From positions 35,558,230-35,622,229 of the forward strand of contig CM032121.1 in assembly GCA_018894105.1 (NCBI GenBank): a DNA stretch of 64,000 nt, written 5' to 3'. The notes under the pieces were generated by a model, which worked only from the letters and a program-made list of their open reading frames with translations, was not told where the DNA came from and ran no database searches. This stretch comes from Jacaranda mimosifolia (taxonomy: Eukaryota; Streptophyta; Magnoliopsida; Lamiales; Bignoniaceae). This document shows, in pieces, positions 11,746 through 22,934 of the stretch (its first letter is position 1; each line of letters opens with the position of its first letter). The position numbers were made by a program, and so were the translations under genes.

Positions 11746-12989
11746 GGCTCCTGGTTCGTGTTTTTGTTGCAAACCAGAGGAATGATGGGAACGATCCATT
11801 ATGACTTTCATAGTCTACGCACGGTTAGTTTCCAAGTAATAGCAATTGAATTAAAAAGAGTTGACAAGCCTTGTTTCCATGTTTAACATATCATGAATTA
11901 GTTGGTTAGTCCATTCTACACTATTGCTTGATCCTTAATTTGTTGGGATATTTAAGCGAGCAATTTGCTGTCCATTTAAAACGTTTTATACTCATTGGTC
12001 GAGAGACACTGATTTTCCAGGGAATTTCCAAGAAACTGTGTGGGGAGAGAAAATAATGCACAATAATATATACTTTACATCTAAAGAAAACTTCAGTTCA
12101 GGCTGATACTCAACCCCCACAAATGCAGCCAAAAGTTCACCAGAGTTTACAAGCATTGCAGTCCTATCAATATTCGCCTAAGGAAATATCAGCATGCCTC
12201 ATAATAAATTATTACTTACCCCAGAACCATTATGAAGGTATTTTTATCTCTACACCGCAGTGATCGCAGCCCGCACTTCCGAGATAAATGATCCTTTTTC
12301 GTCCTATCTTTGTAATTACATACACCGCCATTAGTGGTTCGCGGGAACCCAGATAATCGGCGGGAATGGCCATCGGGGTGGACTGAAGGCCGTTGGTGTC
12401 CCACGGCTACGATGGTACTGAGTTTGCATCTTGAAAAGCGCACTGCAGCCCTTCCCATGTTCTGAGTTAATTTCCACTGGATCAGCAAATGGTGACCAGA
12501 AAAGTGAAAGCAAATTTCAGCTTTCGAGTGTGCGAATTTCTTGGCTAGTGCCTATTGGTGCTGGACCGCTGGGTTTGTTCTTAATTTCACTTTAAAAAAA
12601 TAATCATAAATTAGTTAGTGAAATATAGTTCCACTGAAATTCCTAGAGATTGCTTTTGGGGTTATGGGATTGGAGTTTTGTCATTTGGAAGAATAAAAAA
12701 TTATAGCAATGTTACTTTTAGTTCCAAGCGACCGTATTTTATATTTATAGTATAATTTGTTTTCTTTTGAAATAAAATAAGCACATTGTTTTATTTTAAA
12801 AATAATTGCTATTTAATATCTAAAATAAAATCAGATATACATTATATTCTCCTAATTTACTTTGCCTTTTTTTTTTTTTTTTTTTTTTTTTGGGAACACA
12901 TTCTCCAAAACATTCAAAATAAAACCAAGCATTATGGATCACGGGAACCCAAGAAATTAGCGCCTTTCATATGCTAATATGGTTTTAAA
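11746..12989. repeat. Duplicated 5' flank of unit A
   Basis: Positions 11746-12060 match the upstream regions of units B (41355-41700) and E (15507-15840), including a CATTGGTCGAGAGACAC phrase. From about 12110 the similarity switches to the upstream region of unit C (33580-34740), including a GC-richer patch at 12280-12480. The end (12900-12970) resembles the start of the next unit's 3' flank. ORFs at 12216-12513 overlap in different frames and are not conserved with the C copy. A run of T (about 12866-12891) is also present. Confidence 0.7.
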
Positions 12990-13673
12990 TAGGACTGTCA
13001 ATGGATTAGATTTTAATTCGAATTCAATTTAAATTTAATTTGAATTTTAAGATTTTTATCCGATTAAATTATTCGATGGATCAAATTCGATTATAAACAT
13101 CCGTAATCTGAAATAAGTGAATCGAATATAGAATTAGGCAATCCGATCCGTTAAAGATCTAAATTCGAATTTTAATAATTTTTTATTAAATTAATATTCT
13201 TATATATAATACTAATAAAGATTTTAAAATAAAATTTATATATTATATTGACCTAATGTCTATATTATGCTATTAATATTAAATCTTTAGCATTAAAAAT
13301 AAGAGGAATACTGATAAAATATCAAATATAATAATATATAATAATTTATTTATGCATTAATATAATGTCAAATAAGGATTTAGTATTTACATATTTAACT
13401 TTTGGATTAATATATAATAAAAAGTTATTAAAAACTCAAATATGACGCAAATTTACTTTATAAATATAATATTTTTTACAATCTAAAAGAAAAGAAAAAG
13501 AAAAAGAATATTGAATCTAGTAGGATTTTTTTTTCGAAATTTGGATATCTATCGGATTCAAATATGATACTAACTAACAATGATCCTATGAGACATCGAT
13601 TGGATTCATATCAATTTATATTCGAATTCAAATATAGCTTATCCAATCCAAATCCAACTCATCGACAACCATA
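12990..13673. mobile_element. hAT-type non-autonomous element (MITE), 684 bp
   Basis: It is flanked by a perfect 8-bp direct repeat GTTTTAAA (12982-12989 and 13674-13681), the duplication size of hAT elements. The ends are imperfect inverted repeats: TAGGACTGTCAATGG on the left, and TATGGTTGTCGATGA read inward from the right. The interior is AT-rich, with many GAATTCAAAT-like phrases and no ORF. Confidence 0.8.
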
Positions 13674-13744
13674 GTTTTAAACATATAGTTGGAGTCATGC
13701 TAAATGAAAAAGTTCAATTTAGTACTCACAAAAATTTTTAGACA

Positions 13745-13815
13745 ATCCAAGATCTCAGATCTTGGCAACCCAATTTTCATCCAGCAAAATGTATGAGCTT
13801 TTCACATCTCTACGT
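13745..13815 (-). pseudogene. Kinase K1 catalytic-loop scrap
   Basis: The minus strand reads DVKSSYILLDENWVAKI, a stop, then DLG. This corresponds to DVKTSNILLDENFVAKVSDFG of the K1 domains. Nothing of the kinase is recognisable on either side, so this is a ~70-base remnant of another array unit. Confidence 0.65.
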
Positions 13816-13879
13816 CGCCATCAATGAAATGGAAAGTCAGATTGAATCGGCCTCAAAAAATATTAAAGTAAAAAAATGA

Positions 13880-14140
13880 TACATATATTTCTTGAAGTGT
13901 AGTATATAGACTTATACTATTTAGCTATGTGATTTCTGTCACATATATGAAGTTTTTTCATGTTTGATGAAATAAAAGCTCAAGCATCCGAACTGAAATA
14001 CACTAAAAGAAGCAGATGCCGGAGAAGAAAACTTTGAGATGGGATACTAACAACATAGTGACACCATGTGCAGATGGAAGGTTTGAAAACAATGTGGCAA
14101 ATTTTATGCAGAAAGTTGGAAAGATGGTACGCAGACTTTA
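13880..14140. other. 3' flank of unit E, similar to unit C
   Basis: Positions 13930-14030 (TTTTTTCATG, GATGAAATAAAAGCT, ACTGAAA phrases) match 28450-28540 downstream of unit C. This places the E remnant and unit C in the same sub-type. AATAAA (about 13969) could have been a poly(A) signal for the second kinase. Confidence 0.5.
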
Positions 14141-15181
14141 CTATCTTTCCATTGTGTGATCAAATTCAAATGTTGCATCACTATCCAGTCCATCGGTATG
14201 AATATTGCTGAATGCTGAATCTACCATTCGAGCTCCAGACCTTGGCTCTTGTGCCTCCACAAGTACCTTGTACACTCCCAACATTTGAACTCTTGGCTCT
14301 TGTGGCTGCACAAGTACCTTGTTTCCTTCCAACATTTTATTCACACACTACAAGAAAACAGCCCTTCACTAACAGAAAATTTATGACAAGTAGGGTTCCG
14401 TCACTGTTTGAAAGCAATTGTGGCGGATTTTTGATGGATTACTAATGAATTTAAAAAATTGAGTAAAAATATATATTAGTTATGATATTTGTGACAGATA
14501 TGAAAAGTATATATTAATATAAAAGGTTCGTCACAATTTTCATAACTCTAACTATGATTCTTCGATCTGTGATGGAAATTCCATCAAAAAATTATTCTGT
14601 GATGCATTTTATTTTCTTTCCAAACTAATCAGTGACAAAGCATATACTAATGGATTTAGAAATAAATCCATCACAAAATGATAGATTTCATTAAATTTAT
14701 GACGGACTTATTTTACAAATCCGTTAGCATATGCTTTGTCACTGATTAGTTTGTGACGAAAATAAAGTGCATCACAAAATAATTTTATGACGGAATTTCC
14801 ATCACAAATCGAAGAATCATAGTTAGAGTTATAAAAATTGTGACGGAACTTTCATATCAATATATACTATTCATATCCGTCACAAATACCATAACTAATA
14901 TATATTTTTGCTCATTTTATTAAATTCGTTAGTAATCCATCAAAAATCCATCACAATTATCTTTGAATTGTGATGAAACCCACTTCGTCACAAATTTTCC
15001 ATTAGTCAAGGGGTGTTTTTCTTGTAGTGACAGAATCCATCGCTGGTCGGTGATTTGGTTGGTATTGGGTGCATAAAAGACCAACTTGAATGCATCTTAG
15101 AGCTTCTTCCACTGGAAATGCAACCCCAAAAGATTGATCTACCAGATCTAATGCTCCCCCTTCATTCCAGAGCTCCCATGC
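14141..15181 (-). pseudogene. Unit E: last exon of S-domain-type K2, split by a MITE
   Basis: The exon begins after a TTTTCAG acceptor at 15181 with AWELWNEGGALDLVDQSF and runs to HRPAMDSV at about 15033. It is interrupted by the CACTA element at 14346-15029. It resumes at 14345 with NKMLEGNKVLV and ends at FEFDHTMER, stop TAG at 14141-14143. When the element is ignored, the reading frame continues (AMDSV|NKMLEG). It is homologous to the last exon of the unit C second kinase (28638-28946) and resembles the C-terminus of S-domain and DUF26 receptor kinases. Codons near 14250-14300 show a small internal duplication (two VLV..QEPR copies). No other K2 exon survives; immediately upstream is a malectin fragment, so the middle of the gene was deleted. 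Confidence 0.85.
14346..15029. mobile_element. CACTA MITE with near-palindromic structure, 684 bp
   Basis: It begins CACTACAAGAAAA and ends TTTTTCTTGTAGTG. It is flanked by the 3-bp direct repeat ACA (14343-14345 and 15030-15032), as expected for CACTA (En/Spm) transposons. The interior is a large inverted repeat around about 14685: GATTAGTTTG, CATATGCTTTGTCACTG, TCATAACTCTAACTATG and other phrases recur in reverse complement. A transcript could fold into a hairpin of about 300 bp. It has no transposase, so it would depend on an autonomous relative. Confidence 0.9.
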
Positions 15182-15202
15182 CTGAAAAGCGCCGATTTTA
15201 TT

Positions 15203-15506
15203 AGATTTCAACTTGAAACTCATAGGAGAATTGGGAATGAGAAACTCTTGCCGTTTTGTGGGGAATTGGATCAGCAGAAGAGATCAATTTATGGATGACA
15301 TGACAATTGAGGTTGTTGATGAGCCCTTTATTTGTAGCAAGAAAGATAATTCTGGTTGTACATCTCCAACCCATTTCCAGCCATTCAGTGCTGTAGAAGT
15401 GCCACTTGAGTTGCAATTAATTGAAACATTGCCTGTGAAATGAGTTGTATTATTGCTAGAGGTGGCAGAGAAATAGCAAAGCAATTGAAACTTCCTACAA
15501 ATTCAT
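15203..15506 (-). pseudogene. Unit E: malectin receptor 5' end fragment
   Basis: From the conserved ATG at 15504-15506 the minus strand encodes a degenerate signal peptide. It then reads TGNVSINCNSSGTSTALNG and the start of the malectin-like domain, stopping at ...SYEFQVE (about residue 105). There it breaks off, 20 bases before the acceptor of the K2 last exon. Frame is lost near the signal peptide (two overlapping frames, 15201-15416 and 15284-15484). Homology to units A and B is clear. This is the 5' half of an internal-deletion derivative whose 3' half is 14141-15181. Confidence 0.85.
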
Positions 15507-16030
15507 GGCTCCTGGTTTGTGTTGTAAACCAGATGAATGATGAGAATATTGGAAAACAATGATCAATGATCCATTTTGACTTTCATAATCCACGGATAAC
15601 TTCCAAGTAATTGCGATTGAATTAAAAAACTTTGAGGAGCCTTGTTTCCATGTTTAATATATGAATTAGTTGGTTGATCTATTCTATACTTTTGCTTGAC
15701 CCATTAATTTATTGGCTATTTGGCTAAGCAATTTCCTGTCCTTCTAAAAGGTTTTATACTCATTGGTCGAGAGACACTGACTTTCCTTGGAATTTCCAAG
15801 AAAATGTGTGGAGAGGCAATAATGCACAATAAATATAAACTTCATATTTAAAGAAAACTTCAGTTCCATAGTACCCATTTGCATTATTGGCTAATATGTA
15901 CAAATTATGCATCCTTTTTGTGCCATTTTACCAGATGGTTTGTCATAATTCTAATGTTACAGACTTCTAAGATTGAACAGATTTTTTTATCTTTTGCTCT
16001 AAATTTTTAAATATATTTCGGTTTATACTC
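15507..16030. repeat. 5' flank of unit E (before Copia insertion)
   Basis: It matches 41355-41915 upstream of unit B, including the CATTGGTCGAGAGACACTGA phrase and a TTTAATATATGAATTAG TATA-like segment (about 15650-15667). The homology resumes at 21350 after the Copia element. Confidence 0.8.
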
Positions 16031-16657
16031 TATTGATTTTACCTTGAAATTTGAGTTGAAATGACAAGAACTGGAAGAAGAATAGAATGAAACGGAGCAA
16101 AGTGGTCGAAATGAGCTCGAGAACACACCCCTGCGCACGTTGGCAGGGCACCGTGCGCCGGGGCTCGAGGCAAGGTGCACCAAGGTGTGGATATGGGTGG
16201 AAAAGACACGAAAACACGTGTCATGCGCTGGGGCGCAAGTTTTTTGCGCCTCAACTCAAAGTTTCTGCCACAATTGATGTTAAGTGTGCTGGGGTGCAAA
16301 TTTTGTGTGCCCCAATGCACGGTGCAAGCCCACAGGCCTTGGGCTTCAGTTTTTGGGTATAAATATCAGTTTTTTTCCTCCGGGAAAAGTATCGCAATCA
16401 TAACACAAGAGCTTCTTTACTACTTTTGAGTAATTTTCTCAAGACAGAGTTTAGAACGAGGGTGTTAGGAGTTTTCATGAGATTTGTGGGATTCAAGTTT
16501 GTACTTGCATTTTGATTTGAGATTAATAAAATTCTTTTTCTTTGTTGGATGGATTAGGCACATTGTCGAATCATATTAAATCTTGTTGTCATATTTCCAT
16601 CTAATTACGTTACTGTTATTTGATTGTTTCCGCAATAGATCCTCTTGGGTTCCAACA
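16031..16657 (+). repeat. Copia 5' LTR
   Basis: It is 627 bp, begins TATTGATTTTACC (TG mutated to TA) and ends GGGTTCCAACA. A TATA-like GGTATAAATATCAG lies at about 16356-16369. Compared with the 3' LTR it shows many point differences and small indels, so the insertion is old. ORFs on both strands here (16023-16429) are shadows. Confidence 0.9.
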
Positions 16658-16660
16658 AAT

Positions 16661-16672
16661 TGGTATCGAAAC
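16661..16672 (+). other. Copia primer-binding site
   Basis: TGGTATCGAAAC lies three bases after the 5' LTR. It resembles TGGTATCAGAGC, the complement of the plant initiator-methionine tRNA 3' end used by most plant LTR elements, with some substitutions. Confidence 0.75.
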
Positions 16673-16693
16673 AGGCTGGAGTAGATATCAGGA

Positions 16694-17420
16694 ATGAAGT
16701 ACGAGATAGAGAAATTCGATGGGAAGAATGACTTTGGGCTGCGGAAGATGAAGGTTCACACCCTCTTATGTCAACAAGGTTTATGGAGAGCATTAAAGGG
16801 CAAAGATTCCTTGCTGAAAATGCTGAAGGACGAGGAAAAGGACAAGTTCATGGAGAAGGCTTATGGTACTCTTGTGTTATCATTAGTGGATAACGTACTG
16901 AGAGAGCTCGCCACGAAAAGTACACCAACGAATTTATGGAAAAAGCTAGAAAGTCTATATATGACAAAATTCCTGACGAATTGGTTGTATTTGAAACAGC
17001 GATTATACACATTGAAAATGAAGGAAGATACATCTATCACTCAGCATATTGATTTTTTCAATAAGGTGATTCTGGATCTCGCTAGTATAGATGTCAAAAT
17101 TGATGATGAGGATCAAGCTTTAATTCTCTTGTGTTCTTTGCCAAAATCATTTGAGCACTTGGTTACTATTTTGTTGTACGGGAGAGATACGATTTCAATA
17201 GAGGACGTGAAGGCCTCATTGAATTCCAACGAGTTGAGAAAACATGTCCTGGGTAGCAACGATGGTGAAAGTGAGGAAGAATTGGTGGTAAAAGGAAGAC
17301 CGAGAGAAAGAGGAAGGAGTAAAGGCCAATTGAAATCCCAAACCAAGCCTAAAAACAATGACAAGTATTTTAGGTGCGGTGGAAAGGGGCATTGAAATCA
17401 AAATTGTCCAGAACGAGGAA
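16694..17420 (+). pseudogene. Copia gag remnant
   Basis: A 233-codon frame from 16694 encodes a gag protein (UBN2-type), with KFDGKNDFGL near the start and LCSLPKSFEHLV near residue 145. A basic region is followed by a CCHC zinc knuckle reading YFRCGGKGH, stop, NQNC. The first knuckle Cys is Tyr, and a Trp-to-TGA change at 17393-17395 ends the frame inside the knuckle. Gag normally packages element RNA; this one would be truncated. Confidence 0.9.
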
Positions 17421-17529
17421 AGGCGAAGGATGCAGGTGAAACTTCTAATCAGAAATGGGATGATATCGGAGGAATTATTGAGATGAGTCTGATGGTGGAC
17501 TTGTTCTCAATATTATCAAAACTTTACTA

Positions 17530-18640
17530 AGCTTTGAATGGATTTTGGATAGTAGCTGTTCCTACCCCATGTGCCCAAGAGAAGATTAGTTTACCACATA
17601 CCATAAATACGATGGTGGTAAAATGCTTATGGAAAACGATGCTTCTTGCAAAGTTGTAGGAATTGGCTCAGCTTGTATCAAAATGCATGATAGCATAGTA
17701 AAAACCTTACAGATGTGCATCATGTTCCATAATTTAAGAAAAATCTAATATCGTTGGGTACTCTTGACAAGGATGGTTGTGAGTACAGAGCTCGAGATAG
17801 AGTTTTGCGGGTTTCCAAAGACGTATTGCTTATCATGAATGGAGACAAGCGGAATGACCTTTACATATTATAGGGAAACACAGTTCTGATACTACAGTGG
17901 TTTCTTCATCAATCAATGATACTACGAGACTGTAGCATATGCAGTTTGGGCATATAAGTGAGAAGGGGATGTTAGAACTGAGCAAACGAGGTTTGTTTTG
18001 CAGAGAGAAGATTAGAGAGCTAGATTTCTACGAGCAGTGTGTATTAGGCAAGCAACACAGGGTAAAATTTGGTACTGCAGTTCATAGGACTAAAGGCACC
18101 TTGAATTACATTCATTTAAATCTTGGGGGCCTTCTCAGGTTCCTTCAAAGGGTGGTGCAAGGTACATTCTGACATTCATAAATGATTTCTCACAAAGAGT
18201 ATGGGTGTACATGCTAAAGCATAAATATGAGGTGTTTGTCAACTTCAAGCAATGGAAGACCTTAATTGAAAAGCAGGCAAGAAAGGAGATCAAGCGCTTG
18301 AGGACTGACAATGGATTAGAGTTCTGCAACAAGAAATTTCAGGAATTCTGCAACAAGGAAGGAATTATGAGGCATCGCACAATTGTACATACATCATATC
18401 AGAATGGAGTTGCAGAACGGATGAACATGACTATCTTGGAAAGAGCTAGATGCATGCTCTTTAACACTGGATTGTCCAAGGATTTTTGGGCAGAAGCGAT
18501 TAACACTGCATGTTATTTGGTGAATAGGTCACCATTAACTGCTTTGGACTGCAAGACACCAATGAAAATTTGGTCCGGGTCTCCTACCGATTACACAAAT
18601 CTGAGAGTATTTGGGTGTCCAATTTATGCTCATGTCTAGG
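17530..18640 (+). pseudogene. Copia protease and integrase remnant
   Basis: WILDSSCSYPMCP at about 17538 corresponds to the protease active-site region (normally DSG, here DSS). At 17939-18172 lies the GAG-pre-integrase/zinc-binding part (HISEKGMLELSKRGL...CVLGKQHRVKF). At 18205-18639 lies the integrase core, with LRTDNGLEF (second catalytic Asp) and YQNGVAERMN (catalytic Glu region), ending VFGCPIYAHV and a stop. Frames shift between these parts. Confidence 0.9.
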
Positions 18641-19109
18641 ATGGAAAGCTTGAGCCAAGGGCTAGGAAGTGCATATTTCTAGGCTATGCAAATGGAATCA
18701 AAGGTTATCGTTTGTGGTGTAATGATGACAAGGGCTCCAAGATGATTATCAGTAGGGATGTGACATTCGATGAGTTTGCAATGATGAAGAAGGTGGAGCA
18801 GTAGGAAAGCAGTCAACATGGCGTTAAGGAAAAGATAGAGATTCATATTGATCCTCCACAAGTTTCAAAGGGGAAACAGAAGGTGGTAGATGAAGTAGGT
18901 GAGAGCGCATTATCACCTAATCAACTGCAGGAAAATGAATCACTACAAAATTATTGCTTGGCTCGCAATAGGGAGAAGAGGTAGATCAAACCACCACAGC
19001 CATATGTTTAGTCAGATCTGGTAGCTTATGCTTTGAGTTCATCCGAGGAGTTTGTAGGAGATGATCCAGTATCATACAAAGAGACAATTTTCAAGCTAGA
19101 TTCTGATAA

Positions 19110-20081
19110 ATAGGTTGCAACTATGAGTGAAGAGATGGAGTCTCTACCCAAGAATAGCACATGGGAGCTGGTTGAGTACCCAAATGGCAGAAGATTGTAG
19201 GTTGCAAATGGATCTACAAGAAGAAGAAAGGGATTTTCGGTGTTGAAAATGCTAAATATAAGGCACAATTGGTTGCTAAGGGTTTTACTCAAAGAGAGAG
19301 AGAGTTGACTTTCATGAAGTGTTATCCCCAGTTTTAAAACATAATTCCATTCGTGTTTTACTTGCTATGGTTGCTTTGTTTGATATGGAGTGGAGCAGAT
19401 GGATGTGAAAACAACACTTTTGCATGGTGAGTTGGAGAAATAAATTTACATGAGTTAACCAGAAGGATTCGTTGTTCCCGGGAAATAAAATCAAGCATGT
19501 CTTTTGAAGAAGTCATTATATGGCCTGAAGCAGTCTCCCAAGCAGTGGTATAAAAGGTTTGATGCTTTTATTACCAAGGTAGGATATACTAGAAGTAAGT
19601 TTGATTTTTGTGTATATTACAAAATTTGTATTGGTAGCCTTCTCGTATATTTGCTGTTGTACGTTGATGATATGTTGATTACCTCTAGAAACATATTTGA
19701 ATCAACCTATTAAAAGCTCAGTTAAGTGAAGAATTTGAGATGAAGGATTTGGGCATTGCAAAGAAGATATTGGGCATAGAGATCATCCGGGACAGACACG
19801 CAGGATTGTTGTACTTGTCTCAACAACATTACATTGAGAAAGTACTTGAACGATATAGGATGGATAAGTCCAAACCAGTTAGTACACCACTTGTAGCTCA
19901 TTTCAGGCTCTCATCAGATCTATCACCGAGTATTGAGGAGGAGGTGGAGCACATGTCAAATGCGTCATATGCTTGTGTAGTGGGTAGCTTGATGTACGCC
20001 ATGCTGTGCACTAAGCTAAACATTTCACATGCAGTCAATGTTATGAGCAGGTATATGCACAAGCCAGGAAATACTCATTAG
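19110..20081 (+). pseudogene. Copia reverse transcriptase remnant
   Basis: Recognisable RT parts in changing frames: EEMESLPKNSTWELV (about 19126), KKSLYGLKQSPKQWYKRFD (19504-19560) and the catalytic LLLYVDDMLIT (about 19651). MKDLGIAKKILGIEI follows from 19740, then DKSKPVSTPL. Stops occur at several places (for example 19198-19200 and 19713). The YVDD catalytic box itself is intact. Confidence 0.9.
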
Positions 20082-20099
20082 TAGGCTATAAAATAGATC

Positions 20100-20633
20100 A
20101 TGAGGTATCTGAGAGGCTCTGTAGACGGATGTTTGAGGTATAGTCAATCTAATTCTACTATAATAATTATTAGCTATATGGATGCGGATTATGCAGGAGA
20201 TTTAGACAGCAGAAGGTCCATGACGGGCTATGTGTTTTGTGAATCAAGTTGTACGGTTAGTTGGAAGGCAACTTTGCAGTCATCAGTTGCATTGTCCACA
20301 ACAGAAGCTGAGTACATAGCTTTGGCTAAAGGCGTTAAAGAAGGCATTTGGCTAAAGGGGCTGATCGATGATATGGGTGTGACTTCTGAGATCACTAAGG
20401 TATTTTGTGACAATTAGAGTGCCATACACTTGTCAAAGAATCAAGCATTTCGTGAGAGAACAAAGCACATAGATGTGAGGTATCACTTTGTTCGGGATAT
20501 GGTGTCTCAAGGAGTCATGTTGGTTGACAAGGTTGGGACTAAAGATAATCTGGCAAATATGTTGACTAAGGTTGTTCTAGGAATCAAATTCGAGCATTGC
20601 TTGGATTTGGTTAATGTTTGTAGACTTAGATAA
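20100..20633 (+). pseudogene. Copia RNase H remnant
   Basis: From 20100 the frame reads MRYLRGSVDGCLRYS, then YMDADYAGDLDSRRSMTGY and ALSTTEAEYIALA, the hallmark blocks of Copia RNase H. A stop (TAG, 20415-20417) separates it from the last block (20430-20633, TKHIDVRYHFVRD and DNLANMLTK). This is close to the normal element end and a few dozen bases before the 3' LTR. Confidence 0.9.
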
Positions 20634-20695
20634 TAGGCCCTTTGAGGGCAAGGACAAAGAAGAATGATGGTGAATTTCAAGTCAATGTGGAGAAT

Positions 20696-21344
20696 TGTTG
20701 ATTTTGCCTTGAAATTTGGGCTGAATTGACAAGAACTGGAAGAAGAACGGAGCGAAACGGAGCAAAGTAGTTGAATTGGGCTTGATAACATACCCCGGCA
20801 CGCGTTGATAGGACATCGCGCGCTAGGGCACAAGGCAAGGTGTGCCAAGGTGTGGACATGGGCAGAAAAGACATAAAAACATGTGTCGTGCGCCCTAGTG
20901 TGCAGTGAACAGTAACTTTGCACCGGGGCGCAAGTTTTTTGTGCCCTAGCTCAAAGTTTCTGCCACAATTGATGTTAAGTGAGCTGGGGCGCAAGTTTTG
21001 TGCGCCCCAGCATGCAGCGCAGGCTTACGGGCCTTGGGCTTCGATTTTCGGGTATAAATATCAATTTTTTTCTTCCTAGAAAAGTATTACAATCATAGCT
21101 TCTTTACTGTTTTTGAGTAATTATCTCAAAATGGAGTTTAGAACGAGGGTATTAGGTGTTTTCGTGAGATTTGTAGAATTCAAGTTTGTACTTACACTTT
21201 GATTTGAGATTAATAAAAATCTTTTTCTTTGTTGGGTGGATTAGACACTTCGCCGAACCACGTTAGATTTTGTTGTCATATTTTCATCGAATTACTTTAC
21301 TCTTATTTCATTGTTTCCACAATAGATTCTCATGGGTTCCAACA
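20696..21344 (+). repeat. Copia 3' LTR
   Basis: It is 649 bp, starts TGTTGATTTTGCC and ends GGGTTCCAACA, and is collinear with the 5' LTR. It is longer mainly through an extra segment around 20900-20925. A purine-rich stretch precedes it (about 20683-20694). Confidence 0.9.
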
Positions 21345-21349
21345 TCCTC

Positions 21350-22636
21350 TAAATTACATTTGTTTTTGAGACTTAAGTTAACATAGTTGGATATAATCTA
21401 AAAATTAATTTTCTTTAATAAAACAAGGAGAAAGTAAGGAAGAAAACAGAAAGAAGGAAAGAGAACGACAGATTTAAAACAAGAAACACCAATGAACATT
21501 TCGAAATTTCCAGTATATGACAATGACTATTGAAATTTTAAATTATACGAGTCATACCATTCTCGGATCAGAAGTACCCCATTCCGAGTTCCGCAGCAGC
21601 GTATTTTATATAATAAGCAAACTTGTATTAATTTCAGCAGTTGCCCGCCGATAAAATGCTAATTAGTTTCAGTAAAAATCAGAGAAATTGAATATGAAGC
21701 CTATTAAATTTGCCTTGCTAACTGTAGGATGCAAACTAAATCCCAGTTAATCAATCATTTCCACAGAAGACAATTACCTAATTCCCAAACTTCGCATCAG
21801 TTGGCGCTGTTTCATCATCAACTATAGCAGCATCTTTGTCAACTCTTCTTTCGCATGTGTTGGGCGAGGTCTTTACCATAATTTGTACTCATTTTTTTTT
21901 TCTCGTTAAAACACTTACACACTTCCTGCATGTCCTCAGGTTTTTTATTTTGTGTTTTTCGAATTGGAAGAAAGGCCTAAGATGGAAGGAAAGTTGGAAG
22001 GAAAACGGAGGAAGAATTGATTTAGGCGGGAAAGACGAGAAGTTCCCCTTCCTTTGCTGCCCACATGCCTGGCGTGGCAACCTTTTCGGCTTTCCGTCAA
22101 AACCACTTTGATTTTTTTTTTTAAATCAATTATTTTTAATTTTCAATCAATTATTTTTGTAAAAAAAAATATTTTAATATACTTGACATATATATAATAT
22201 GAAATAAATATATATATATATATGTGTGTGTGAAAATAAAGAATTTAAAGTGTGTCTAAACTAATATCTCATTTGATATGAACCAATGAGTGTAAAAATA
22301 GATGATAGTTTAATGATTAAAGTTATAATTGATGAAACTCATAAAGTCATTTCAATATGAAGGATGGAGACAGGAAATATAATTGTTTCAAAATTACACA
22401 AATTTTTTGAAGTTATGAGATGCAATGAGATATGTACTAAAAAAATATTAAGACTAATTGTGTATTCTATAAGTTATGGTTGAGTTATTAATTGATCAAG
22501 TAGCATCACATATTTGAATTTGAATCCTAACAAAATTTTAGTATGCAAATGCCATGTAACTAAATAAATAAAAATAAATTCAAAAATTATATTAGTACAA
22601 TATTTAATTTTATAGATTTTACCATATGTATATATA
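21350..22636. other. Continuation of unit E 5' flank, then AT-rich spacer
   Basis: 21350-21950 aligns with pieces of the B flank at 41919-42226, 44318-44409, 54205-54420 and 57868-57950. Beyond about 22000 I see no homology, only AT-rich DNA and a short (TA)n(TG)n run (about 22207-22233). The ORF at 21836-22111 overlaps low-complexity sequence and is not supported. Confidence 0.7.
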
Positions 22637-22798
22637 TTATTGGACATTGAATCTTAAATTAGAGCTAGAGACGTGGTTGATCTTGTGGCTCCACAAAGAG
22701 TTTGTCTCCTTCCAATATTTTAATCACATAAAACATAAATTGAATGCATCTTAGAGCTCCTTCAATCGAAAATGCATCTCCAAGTGATGCATCTTAGT
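22637..22798 (-). pseudogene. Scrap of S-domain-type K2 last exon
   Basis: The minus strand aligns with the last exon of the unit C second kinase (28690-28905). The CGAAG-rich GEKLLVEPQDQPR-like part, a KMLEGD part and the LRCIQ part are recognisable at DNA level. A deletion of about 60 bases removes the CTQEQPHNRPAM part. It is too short and broken to code. Confidence 0.65.
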
Positions 22799-22934
22799 TC
22801 ATAATGTTTTACTATGGTTTAGATAAAATTCAATTTCTTTTATGCACTAATTGAAATATTTATAACATACAATCACTATAGTTGCTTCATAATTTTGTGT
22901 ATGCTATGAAGAACAACTTCTTCAACCCATGTAT

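Larger units (their letters stand above)
16031..21344 (+). mobile_element. Ty1/Copia retrotransposon, complete but degenerate, 5.3 kb
   Basis: Two LTRs (16031-16657 and 20696-21344) enclose a primer-binding site and coding remnants in the order gag, protease, integrase, reverse transcriptase, RNase H. That order defines Copia. Flanks show a 5-bp duplication with one substitution (TACTC 16026-16030, TCCTC 21345-21349). The paralogous region upstream of unit B (about 41905-41925) has the uninterrupted target ...TTATCCTCTAAATTAC, an empty site. Many stops and frameshifts interrupt pol, so it cannot move on its own. Gag and LTR style suggest the Tork lineage (Tnt1 relatives), which is inference. 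Confidence 0.95.
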
